Source: Aquila chrysaetos chrysaetos (Eukaryota; Chordata; Aves; Accipitriformes; Accipitridae). From it: DNA of 64,000 nt. The notes below the pieces were generated by a model. That model was not told the origin of the DNA. It made no database searches and worked only from the letters and a program-made list of their open reading frames with translations. The stretch lies in the NCBI RefSeq assembly GCF_900496995.4, contig NW_024470381.1:310001-374000 (forward strand), given 5' to 3'. The first letter of the stretch is position 1; every line of letters begins with the position of its first letter. This document shows positions 24,756 to 33,532 of the stretch, piece after piece. The translations under genes were made by a program, and so were the position numbers.

Positions 24756-25527
24756 ATGGACAAGCAACACCAGAAGGAGCCGTGCAAGAAGCACAAGGTG
24801 AGGAGGCTGCGTGGGGACCCCCCCCCACACCCCAGCACAGGCCTCCCCTGGGGACCCCCACAGCCCAGCACCCATGGCCCTGGGGACCCCAAACTCCTGG
24901 GACACCCCCCCCCCGCCCAGTCCTGGAACCCCACACTCCCCTAGACTGGGGACACCCCTGGCACCCCCCAGCTCCAAGACCCCCACCCCCCCCAGCCTGG
25001 AGACCCCCACACCCCAGAGTGCCCCCCCCCCTGCTCTGGTAACCCCCACAGCCCCAGGACTGCCCCCCCCCCCCAAAACTTGGGGACCCCACAGCACCCT
25101 GACCCCACCCCCCTGCCCAACTCCAGCATCCCGGAGCCTTGGCACCCCACTGCTCCAGCACCCCCTGAGCCCTGGGACCCCCCCCCCCCAGCTGCGTGGG
25201 GGGCACCCTAGGGCCCCCCCTAATTCCACCTCCCCCCCCTGCTCCCAGGACGGCCACTCCTCTGACTCTTCCAGTTCCAGTTCCAGCTCCAGCTCTGACA
25301 ATGAGGGGAAGGTAAGGACAGAGCCCCCCCTTCCATGTCCCGTGCACCCCAAAATCCCCTTGCACCCCATTTTGGGGGGGGGCCACACACAGCCCTGTGT
25401 GTCCCCCCCCACCCCATTAACTCCCCCCTGCCACCCCCCAGCACCATGGCCCTGGCCACGAGCACAAGAAAAAGGACAAACTGCACAAGAAACCCAAGGA
25501 AAAGAAGAAGGAGAAGAAAAGTCACTG
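24756..25527 (+). CDS. C19orf33: Immortalization up-regulated protein homologue (IMUP)
   Basis: A small, highly charged protein, reported as nuclear in mammals, of poorly understood function. Three exons: 24756-24797 (MDKQHQKEPCKKHK), 25249-25311 (DGHSSD, ten serines, DNEGK) and 25441-25527 (HHGPGHEHKKKDKLHKKPKE then a Lys-rich end, KKSH stop), giving 63 residues against about 106 in human. The order Ser-run, His-rich, Lys-rich matches mammalian IMUP, and the position between SPINT2 and YIF1B/KCNK6 is as in human. All exons join in phase 0 with GT-AG introns. Because the protein is low-complexity, identity rests on pattern plus synteny rather than strong sequence similarity. Confidence 0.82.
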
Positions 25528-25606
25528 AGGTGGGGGACAGGGGGGTGACAAGGGGGTGACAAGGGCCCCCCCCCCCATGAGATGTCACCAGTTCCCCCTC
25601 CCTGCT

Positions 25607-25612
25607 AATAAA
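25607..25612 (+). terminator. C19orf33: Polyadenylation signal AATAAA, C19orf33
   Basis: AATAAA about 80 bases after the TGA, followed by a GT-rich stretch (CATGTGTGTCAC) as expected downstream of a cleavage site. Confidence 0.8.
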
Positions 25613-25934
25613 GAGCTTGAAGGTGTCACCAGAGCAAAGTCCATGTGTGTCACACCCTGGTGTCACTGGGGGGACGACACATGACACAAAACCCCAGGGG
25701 TGGCCCCTCCCTGCACCCCAAAATTCTGGAGGGGGGGCTGAAAGGGGACCCCAAAACCTGGTGGCTTTAGCTGGGGACACCCCCCCCAGCTTGTTCCCAC
25801 ACCCCTAAAAGCAACATCTGTGACATGAAGGGGGGGGGGGGGGGGGGGCCACTATCCGAGGCCCCCCAGGTGGCCTGCACCCCCTCCCAAAAAAACCCAG
25901 GGTACAGATACCACACCACGCTCCCCAGGCAGCA

Positions 25935-25940
25935 TTTATT
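25935..25940 (-). terminator. YIF1B: Polyadenylation signal AATAAA, YIF1B
   Basis: TTTATT on the plus strand reads AATAAA for YIF1B, 125 bases past its stop. C19orf33 and YIF1B therefore end tail to tail with only about 300 bases between their signals. Confidence 0.8.
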
Positions 25941-26064
25941 GAAGCAGACAAGGGCAAAGTGGGGGTCGGGGCAGGGCATAAAGTGGGTTTGGGGGGGGTA
26001 AAACAGGGTTTGGGGGGGTAAAATGGGATTCGGGGGGGTAAAACAGGGTTCGGGGGGCCCCCCC

Positions 26065-27658
26065 TCACCTGAGGAGGTGGTAGGTGAGCCAGTACATGAA
26101 GAGGGGCTGGGCAGCGGCGATGGCCATGGTCAGGTACATCCGCAGCTGGTTTTTGGCCCCTCGCACCAACACCCCCTCGGCCGCCGCCTCCGACAGCAGC
26201 TTCAGCCGCAGCGTCCTGATCTGTTGGGGGGGGGGGAAGCAGGAAAAAAAAAAAAAAAAGGGGGTGAAGCCCCCCCCCCCTAAAAAGCCACCCCTTTTTT
26301 CTCTGCACCCCCTTTTTTTTTTTTTTTTTTTTACCATGAAGACAAAGATGCTGAGGCAGCACCAGCTCAGCACCACGTAGTAACCTGTTCGGCCGAAGAG
26401 GAGCCCGAAGACGAGGCCGATGATCATCCTGCCGTCACCGGAGGGGGAGTTATCAAGCTGTATCCCCCCCGCAAAATATAAAAAACACCCCCCCACACTA
26501 AAAAACCATCTCTCACCCCACGTATTTGTAGCCAGCGAAGGCGATGAGGTCAATGGTGGTGAGGTCGGTGTTGACGGTGACGAGGTAGAGGCTGAGGAGG
26601 ACGGCCAGCACCTCCACGATCAACCAGGCCAGCGCCGAGCTCGCCTGCAAGCCCAGGCTGTCGGGGGAGAATCTGGAGGGCGGGGGGAAGGTTAAATTGA
26701 GGGGGGGGGGGGGCACCTTAAATTTGGAGGGGGTGGCATGGTTTTGCTTGCACACCCTTTTTTTAGAGAAGAACTTGGGTGTCAGCATTCTCCTCACCTG
26801 TTCTGGGTGCCCAGAGCCAAGCCGGCGATGAGGATGTAGGTGATGAAGGCCATCACTGTGGGGGGGGGCGGGACACGTCACCAGAGGGGGGGGGCCCAGG
26901 GGGGAGTCGGGGGACATGGGGTGGGCCAGAAACTTACCCGGGATGTAGAGATCAGGGGCGTTGACGTCAAAACGGGGGGCAACTGGGGCGTCCTGCTGGT
27001 ACCTCACCTGCCAGTCCTTGGTGAAGGGCAGGGGGAAATAACGTTAGGGCCCCCCCCCCGAGGCTCCAGTAGTGCCCCCCCCCCTCGCCTCCCCTCACCT
27101 GATGCACGAAGGGAAAAACGAGGAGCCCCAGTTTTCTGCCCACGTAGACGGTGTCCACGGCGAAATAATACTTCAGTCTCCCCACCGGGATGAACCGATC
27201 AAGCTGTGGGGTGGTAAAAAAGCCGTGAAGGGGCGAGGGGGGGGGGCGGTGTCCCGGTAACCGGCTCCCCCCCGCGGCCCGGTACCACTCACGTTACGGT
27301 CCACGATATCGCGGCCCTGACTGGCCAAACTGCTGCCGTAAACCACGGCCAGGCTGGATACCGGTTCTCTCAGGAAAGAAGCGGGAGGTGGGTAGGGGGA
27401 GGAAACGGGAGGCGGACCCCCGTAACCCCGGCCCGGTTGGGCCCCGCCACCGCCGCCGCCTCCGCCTCCCGCCGCGCTGGTATCATCGAAGAGAGGGTGG
27501 GGATCCGCCATACGCGGGGCCGCCGCCGGTACCCGGCGTTTGGGGGCTGCGGGGAGAGGAGAAGTGAGGCCTGAGGGGGTTTTGGGGGGGGTCGGGTCAG
27601 GACCGGCCGCCCCAGCTCCCCCCCCCCCGCCGCGCTCACGGTGCCGCTCCAGCTCCAT
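26065..27658 (-). CDS. YIF1B: Yip1-interacting factor homologue B
   Basis: A multi-pass membrane protein of the Yip1/Yif1 family that works in ER-Golgi transport and, in mammals, in targeting the 5-HT1A receptor to dendrites. Exons in order: 27640-27658, 27293-27546, 27099-27203, 26938-27016, 26798-26855, 26517-26672, 26335-26428, 26065-26220. The 306-residue product has the family landmarks: [12 protein letters not shown] near the N-terminus, [38 protein letters not shown], then five hydrophobic segments and the ending [10 protein letters not shown]. The first exon encodes only MELERH plus one base; mammalian forms start differently here, so an internal start at MADP is possible. Poly-G next to MADPHPL gives a glycine run (positions about 27447-27475). 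Confidence 0.96.
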
Positions 27659-27850
27659 CCTGCCGCGTCTCCTCACTTCCGCTTCCGCCAGCCAGCCCGT
27701 CACCTGGCTCCCCGCTGGCGCTGCGCTGATTGGGCCGCTCTGCCGGAAGTCGTTGGCGAGCGGGAGAGGCAGACCCGCCCTGCCGCTTCAGCGGAAGCGA
27801 GGAAGTGGGGCGGGGCGGGGCGGGGCGGGGGGAGGAGCCGGGATGCCGTG
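27659..27850 (-). promoter_or_regulatory. YIF1B: YIF1B promoter, CpG-rich
   Basis: Upstream of the YIF1B ATG lie several ETS-like GGAAGT/GGAAGC motifs (around 27674-27690, 27744-27750, 27793-27806) and a run of four GGGGC GC-boxes at about 27808-27830, with no TATA. This fits a housekeeping CpG-island promoter; assignment is inferred. Confidence 0.6.
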
Positions 27851-27904
27851 CCCGGCTTCAAGATGGCGGCGCCTGCCCCGCCTGGTGTCGCCGTGGCAAC
27901 GGAG

Positions 27905-29860
27905 CGGGCCTGGACACGGTGGCCCCGGGGCCACGGTGTCATGGCCACGGGGATGGCCGCGGTGGCCACGGTGTCCCCAGGGCCGTGGTGTCCCCAGGGA
28001 TGTTCCCAGGGCCACAGTGTCCCCAGGGACGTCACCAGAGCTGTGGCATCATGGCCATGGGGATGGCTGTGGAGGCCATGGTGTGCCCAGGGATGTCCCC
28101 AGGGCCGTGGTGTCATGGCCACGGGGATGGCCGTGGTGGCTGTGGTGTCTCCATGGCTACAGTGGCCCCAGGACCATGGTGGCCACAGTGTCATGGTCAC
28201 AGGGATGGCCGCAGTGGCCATGGTGTCCCCAGGACCACAGTGTCCCCAGAGCTGTGGAGTCATGGCTGTGGGGATGGCCATGGTGTCCCCAGGGCAACAG
28301 TGTCATGGCCACGGGGATGGCTGCGGTGGCCACAGTGTCCCCAGGGCCATGGTGACCTCAGGGATGTCCCCAGAGCCATGGTGACATGGCCATAGTGATG
28401 GCTGTGGTGGCCACGGTGTCACCAGGGCCACAGTGTCATGGCCACAGGGATGGCCCTGGTGGCTGTGGTGTCTCCAGGGCCACAGTGGCCCCAGGACCAT
28501 GGTGTCCCCAGGGATGTCCCCAGTGCTTCTGTGCCACGGCCATAGGGACGGCCATGGTGGCCATGGTGTCCCCAGGGCTCAGGTGTCCCCAGGGATGTCC
28601 CCAGGACCACAGTGTCCCCACGGATGTCACCAGAGCTGTGGCATCATGGCCATGGGGATGCCTGTGGAGACCATGGTGTCCCCACGACCACGGTGTCCCC
28701 AGGACCACAGTGTCCCCAGGGCCACAGTGTCATTGCCACAGGGATGGCTGCAGTGGCCATGGTGTCCCCAGGACCACGGTGTCCCCAGAGCCATGGAGTC
28801 ATGGCTGTGGGGATGGCCATGGTGGCCACAGTGTCCCCAGGGATGTCCCGAGGACCACAGTGTCCCCAGGGACGTCACCAGAGCTGTGGCATCATGGCCA
28901 TGGGGACGGCTGTGGTGGCCACAGTGTCCCCAGGGCCATGGTGTCATGGCCACAGGGATGGCCACAGTGTTCCCAGGACCACGGTGTCCCCAGGGACATC
29001 ACCAGAGCTGTGGCATCATGGCCATGGGGATGGCTGTGGTGGCCATGGTGTCCCCAGGGCTGTCCCCAGAGCCGTGGTGTCATGGCCATGGGGATGGCCA
29101 TGGTGGCCATGGTGTTCCCACGGCCACAGTGTCATGGCTGTAGGGATGGCCATGGTGGCCACGGTGTCCCCAGGGATGTGGAGTCATGGCTGTGGGGATG
29201 GCTGTGGTGGCCATGGTGTCCCCAGATCCATGGTGTCATGGCCACAGGGATGGCTGCAGTGGCCATGGTGTCCCCAGAACCATGGTGTCCCCAGAGCCGT
29301 GGAGTCATGGCTGTGGGTATGGCTGTGGTGGCCACAGTGTCCCCAGGGATGTCCCCAGGACCATGGTGTCCCCAGGGACATCACCAGAGCTGTGGCATCA
29401 TGGCCATGGGGATGGCTGTGGTGGCCACGGTGTCCCCAGGGCCATGGTGACCCCCGAGATGTCCCCAGAGCTATGATGTCATGGCCACAGGGATGGCCCT
29501 GGTGGCTGTGGTGTCTCCAGGGCCACAGTGGCCCCAGGACCATGGTGTCCCCAGGGCTGTGGTGGCCCCAGGGCCACAGTGTCATGGTCACAGGGATGGT
29601 CGCAGTGGCCATGGTGTCCCCAGGACCACGGTGTCCCCAGAGCTGTGGAGTCATGGCTGTGGGGATGGCCATGGTGGCCACAGTGTCCCCAGGGACGTCA
29701 CCAGAGCTGTGGCATCATGGCCATGGGGATGGCTGTGGTGGCCACGGTGTCCCCAGGGCCATGGTGACCCCAGGGATGTCCCCAGAGCCGTGGTGTCATG
29801 GCCACAGGGCTGGCCGCGGTGGCCACGGTGTCCCCAGCACCACGGTGTCCCTTGGGCGTC
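27905..29860. repeat. 2-kb GC-rich minisatellite between YIF1B and KCNK6
   Basis: Nearly 2 kb of shuffled phrases: GGTGTCCCCAGGGCCATGG, TGTCATGGCCACAGGGATGG, GCTGTGGTGGCCACGGTGT and GTCACCAGAGCTGTGGCATC. The order of sub-units varies, so it is a higher-order mosaic rather than one clean unit. It gives open frames of several hundred codons on both strands (His/Gly/Trp-rich), which are by-products of the repeat. Confidence 0.92.
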
Positions 29861-30175
29861 ATCGTCCCCATCCCCTCAGCCCACGTCGCTCCATGGGAGC
29901 CCAGGCGGGGTCCACCATGTCCCCGTCCCCGTCCCCCCCCAGGACCCCCCCGCATGGCTGTCCGTGTCCCCCCGTTACGTGTCCGTCACCCCCCCCCCGA
30001 CGTGCCCCGACGTCACCGGGGCGGCTGCGGGAGGAAACCGCTGGTCCCGTGGGAGCGCGTGACGGTCCCGTGACTGATGGGCGCTGCCGGGGGGGTCGGA
30101 CGGACGGACACCCCGTCTGTCTGTCTGTCTGGGGTGGGGGGTGTGACCTGGGGGGGTTCCTGCACCCCCCACCTT
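29861..30175. other. Unique spacer, no gene recognised
   Basis: Short non-repetitive GC-rich stretch between two minisatellites; includes GTCTGTCTGTCTGTCT at about 30113-30131. Nothing recognisable as coding. Confidence 0.5.
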
Positions 30176-30179
30176 GGCC

Positions 30180-30870
30180 TGGTGCCTACTGACCAGTCAC
30201 CCCAGTCGCACCCCAGTACTGGGCACCCTGGTACTGGGCACCCCAGTTACCCTCCATTACTGTGCACCCCAGTTGCACCCCAGTACCGAGCACCCCATTA
30301 CTGGGCACCCCAGTTGCACCCCAGTACTGGGCACCCTGGTACTGGGCACCCCAGTTACCCCCCGTTACTGGTCACCCCAGTTGCACCCCAGTACTGAGCA
30401 CCCCAGTCCCCCAGCTGCACCCTATTACTGGGTACCCCAGTTACCCCCCAGTACTGGTCACCCCAGTTGCAACCCAATCCCCCAGCCGTCCCCATTACTG
30501 GTCACCCCAGTTGCCCCTCAGTACTGAGCACCCTGGTACTGGTCACCCCAGTTACCCTCCCCAGTACTGGTCACCCCAATCCCCCAGTTGCCCCCCATTA
30601 CTGGTTACCCCAGTTGCCCCCCAGGACTGAGCACCCTAGTACTGGGCACCCCAGTTGCCCCCCATTACTGGTCACCCCAGTTACCCCCCAGGACTGAGCA
30701 CCCTGGTACTGGTCACCCCAGTTACCCCCCGCCAGTACTGGTCATCCCACTCCCCCAGTTGCCCCCCATTACTGGTCACCCCAGTTGCCCCCCAGGACTG
30801 AGCACCCCGGTACTGGTCACCCCAGTTGCACCCCATTACTGGTCATCCCAGTTACCCCCCATTACTGGTT
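30180..30870. repeat. Minisatellite CACCCCAGTTGCCCCCCATTA
   Basis: About 690 bases of a 26-30-base unit built from GGTCACCCCAGTTACCCCCC, CATTACTGG and CAGTACTGAGCACC. Copies vary mildly. Ends just before the KCNK6 promoter region. Confidence 0.92.
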
Positions 30871-30879
30871 CCCCGGGGT

Positions 30880-31135
30880 GGGGGGGTGCTGCCCTCCCTC
30901 CCACCACCCCTTACCCCCCCTCCCCGGCCCCGGTGCCGCCCCCCCCGGGGCGGATCCCGGGGGGCGGTCAGAGGCCGCGGTGATGGTCGCGGGGACCGGA
31001 GGCCGCGGTGAAGGGCGCGGGGTCGGGACCGGGGGCTACGGTGAAGGGCGCGGGACCGGAGGCCGGGGGCCACGGTGAGGGGCGCGGGGGGGGGGGGGGG
31101 TCGGGGCCGGAGGCTACGGTGAGGGGCGCGGGGCC
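30880..31135 (+). promoter_or_regulatory. KCNK6: KCNK6 promoter/5' leader with a short tandem repeat
   Basis: CpG-rich sequence directly before the ATG. From about 30975 it is a five-fold repeat of roughly 30 bases (phrases GGCCGCGGTGAAGGGCGCGG and GGGACCGGAGGC). The initiating ATG at 31136 sits inside the last copy (GCGCGGGGCCATGGGGCG). An upstream ATG occurs in the first copy near 30980. Confidence 0.55.
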
Positions 31136-32764
31136 ATGGGGCGCGGCGTGGTGCTGTTGGTGGTCGCCTACGCTGGGCTGTTGTTGCTGGGAGCACTGGG
31201 GCTGTGGGCGCTGGAAGGGACCCCCGGGACCCCCCGGATTCCCGGGACCCCCAACGCCTCCGAGTGGGACCTCGCCACCGCCTTCCTCTTCGTCACCACC
31301 CTCCTCACCACCGTGGGTAAGGGCGGCACCCCCGGGACACCCCCCCCCCCGCCCTGAGGTCTGGGACCCCCATAAGATGGGGGACCCCCGGGATCACCGG
31401 GACCCCCGGGAGATCAGGGACCCCTGTGTGCACTGGGACCCCCCCACAGCACCCGGACCCCTGGGAGCCCCCCTTGAGATCTGGGACCCCCATAAGATGG
31501 GGGACCCCCCAGGAGCACCAGGACCCCTGGCACCCCCGGGAGATCGGGGACCCCTGCGTGCACTGGGACCCCTGGGACCCCCATGTGCACTGGACCCCTC
31601 CCCTGCACCCCAGGACCCCTGCATGCACCCCAGGACCCTCCACGCACCCCAGAACCCCCCTGCACCCCAGGACCCCCCCTGAACCCCAGGATCCCCTGGA
31701 CCCCCCTGCACCCCAGGACCACCCTGCACCCAGGACCCCCCTGCACCCCATGATCCCCCAACCCCCCCCACCCTGCACCTCCAGGCCCCCCACCACACCC
31801 CCCTCCAAGACCACAACCCCCCCACCCACACCCCCATCCCCACATCCCCCCCCCCCCACCCCAAGCTCCAGCTCTGGGTTGAGGGGTGGGGGGCACCCCA
31901 TTAACCCCCCCCCTCTTCCTCCCTCCCCCCCAACAGGCTACGGCTCGGTGGCCCCCCTCTCGGCAACCGGCAAAGCCTTCTGCATGGCCTACGCCGTGGT
32001 GGGCGTCCCCATCACCATGTTGACGTTGACGGCAGCCGTCCGACGGCTGACGGTGCCCTTGGTCCACCGTCCCCGGTTGTACCTACAGGCGCGATGGGGC
32101 TACAGCCGGCGTGGGGCCGCCCATATCCACTTCGTCTTCTTGGTGGGGGTCACCTCGGGGGTCTTGGTGCTTCTCCCCGCCGCCGGGTTCTACGTCCTTG
32201 AAGGTACTTGGACCTACTTGGATGCCGTCTACTTCTGCATCATCTCTCTTTGCACCATTGGGTTGGGGGATCTCGTGCCAGCTGAGCAACCGGGTCAACC
32301 GTTGAGGCAACTCTACCAAGTAGCCGTAGCCGGTGAGTAGAACTGGGGGGGGTCGGACTCCCCCCGCCCCAAAATTGGAGGTCTTGGATGGGTTGAGGCT
32401 GGGTTCTTGATGTCTTGTCCCACCACCGCCAGCGTATCTGCTGCTGGGGTTGACGGGAGTCCTGCTGTTGGCGCAGACCTTCCATCGGTTGGCCGAGCTC
32501 CACGGCATCACCGGCGTCGCTGGCGGCATCTCGGCACCGGATGAAGCCGCCGAGTTGTTGGAGGGGACAAGGGATGAGGAGAAACCAGCCAGGGGGGGCC
32601 AAGGTGGGGGGGGGATCCATCAATGGGTAGCGTCGGTGGCATTCCTGGGTAGGGATGGGGGACACCGGGGCGGGGCAGGGGGGGCAATAAAAGGGTGCCC
32701 AAAGCAGGTTGGTTTCACTGTGTTCACCCCATGGTTTGGGGGGGGGGGCCAGGGAGGGCAGTGA
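31136..32764 (+). CDS. KCNK6: Two-pore potassium channel TWIK-2 (short form)
   Basis: A background K+ channel subunit; two pore loops per subunit, active as a dimer in plasma and lysosomal membranes. Exons: 31136-31316, 31937-32332, 32433-32764. Visible parts: first membrane helix (GVVLLVVAYAGLLLLGALGL), pore 1 with TTVGYGS, helix 2 (GKAFCMAYAVVGVPITMLTL), helix 3 (HIHFVFLVGVTSGVLVLLPA), pore 2 with TIGLGDLVP, helix 4 (AYLLLGLTGVLLLAQTF). Synteny beside YIF1B supports KCNK6. Odd: only about 20 residues lie between helix 1 and pore 1, where the human protein has roughly 70 forming the extracellular cap; the NAS-W-D end is kept. The printed end gives 302 residues, but an AATAAA lies before that stop, so the tail is uncertain: a one-base change in the poly-G at 32592-32614 would stop at 32650-32652. 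Confidence 0.9.
31330..31870. repeat. KCNK6: KCNK6 intron 1 minisatellite
   Basis: GGGACCCCCGGGAGATC, GTGCACTGGGACCCC and CTGCACCCCAGGACCCCC recur with a period of about 20-45 bases, ending in C-rich sequence before the exon 2 acceptor. Confidence 0.85.
32686..32691 (+). terminator. KCNK6: Polyadenylation signal AATAAA, KCNK6
   Basis: CAATAAAAGG lies 34 bases after the alternative stop at 32650-32652 but 70 bases before the stop of the literal frame at 32762, which argues for the earlier stop. Confidence 0.65.
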
Positions 32765-33240
32765 GGACCCAGGTGTCTGGGGTGGTTTCCGATGAAAACA
32801 TTGACATTTTTGGGGTGTCAAGGGGCAGGGGGGCCCAATCCCATGAGGACTTCCCAATCCCATGGCAGGGGGGGTCCTAGTGTCAAGGGGGGTGTGTGCA
32901 AGTGCTAGGGGGGTGTCCCCAGTCCCATGGGGGGTCCCCCCACTCCCATGGGGGGGGTCCTAAGCCCATTGACGGTGGGAGTCCCCAGTCTCCAAGGGGG
33001 TCCCAGTGCCATAGGGGGGGTCCCAATCCCATGGAGGGGTCCCAGTCCCATGGGGGGGGGTCCTAGTCCTTGGGGGGGGGGGGGGCACCAGCACCATATG
33101 GGACTCAGCCCCACGGGGTCCCAGCACCCCTGGGGGGCCTGGAGGGATGTGGGGGGGTCCTGCCTGGACCCAAATACCCCCTCCAGTCCCCCCCAAAACA
33201 GGGGGGGGGAGGGTCAGGGATGAAAACCACCCCCCAAGCA
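32765..33240. repeat. Intergenic G-rich repeat between KCNK6 and LTBP4
   Basis: From about 32870 to 33130 short units TCCCAGTCCCATGGGGGGG recur about ten times. The genes on either side end towards each other. No coding sequence recognised. Confidence 0.75.
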
Positions 33241-33260
33241 CCCTCATTTTATAGAAAACC

Positions 33261-33266
33261 TTTATT
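33261..33266 (-). terminator. LTBP4: Polyadenylation signal AATAAA, LTBP4
   Basis: TTTATT on the plus strand, about 270 bases past the inferred LTBP4 stop at 33533-33535. It is the first AATAAA on this strand after the last exon. Confidence 0.75.
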
Positions 33267-33467
33267 CTGTAAAAGTGGTGGGGGGGTGTCCCCAAACTGA
33301 CCCACTCCCCGCCCCCCCCCGGGATGCTTTACCACAGCACCCCGACACGGGGGGGGGGGGGGAACGACACGGAACCAGGTGCCAGCGGGGGCACCCATGG
33401 GTGTTCCCCCATGGTCCGGGTGGGGGGCAGGATGGACTCCCCCCCCCATCAAATCCCGGATCCTATA

Positions 33468-33505
33468 TATATATAAAATATATATATATACACACAATAA
33501 ATATA
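33468..33505. repeat. LTBP4: TA/CA microsatellite in LTBP4 3' UTR
   Basis: TATATATATA, AAATATATAT and TATACACACA in a row, just after the stop on the minus strand. It is an AT island in very GC-rich DNA. Confidence 0.85.
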
Positions 33506-33532
33506 GGGCCCCCGGCGTGGCGGGGGGGGTCC

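Noticed and set aside
28612-30192. A 526-codon plus-strand frame and several long minus-strand frames
   Set aside because: They come from the shuffled minisatellite; no splice sites, no known domain, both strands open at once.
33496-33501. AATAAA on the plus strand near the LTBP4 end
   Set aside because: It lies on the wrong strand for LTBP4 and too far from KCNK6; it belongs to the TA/CA microsatellite.
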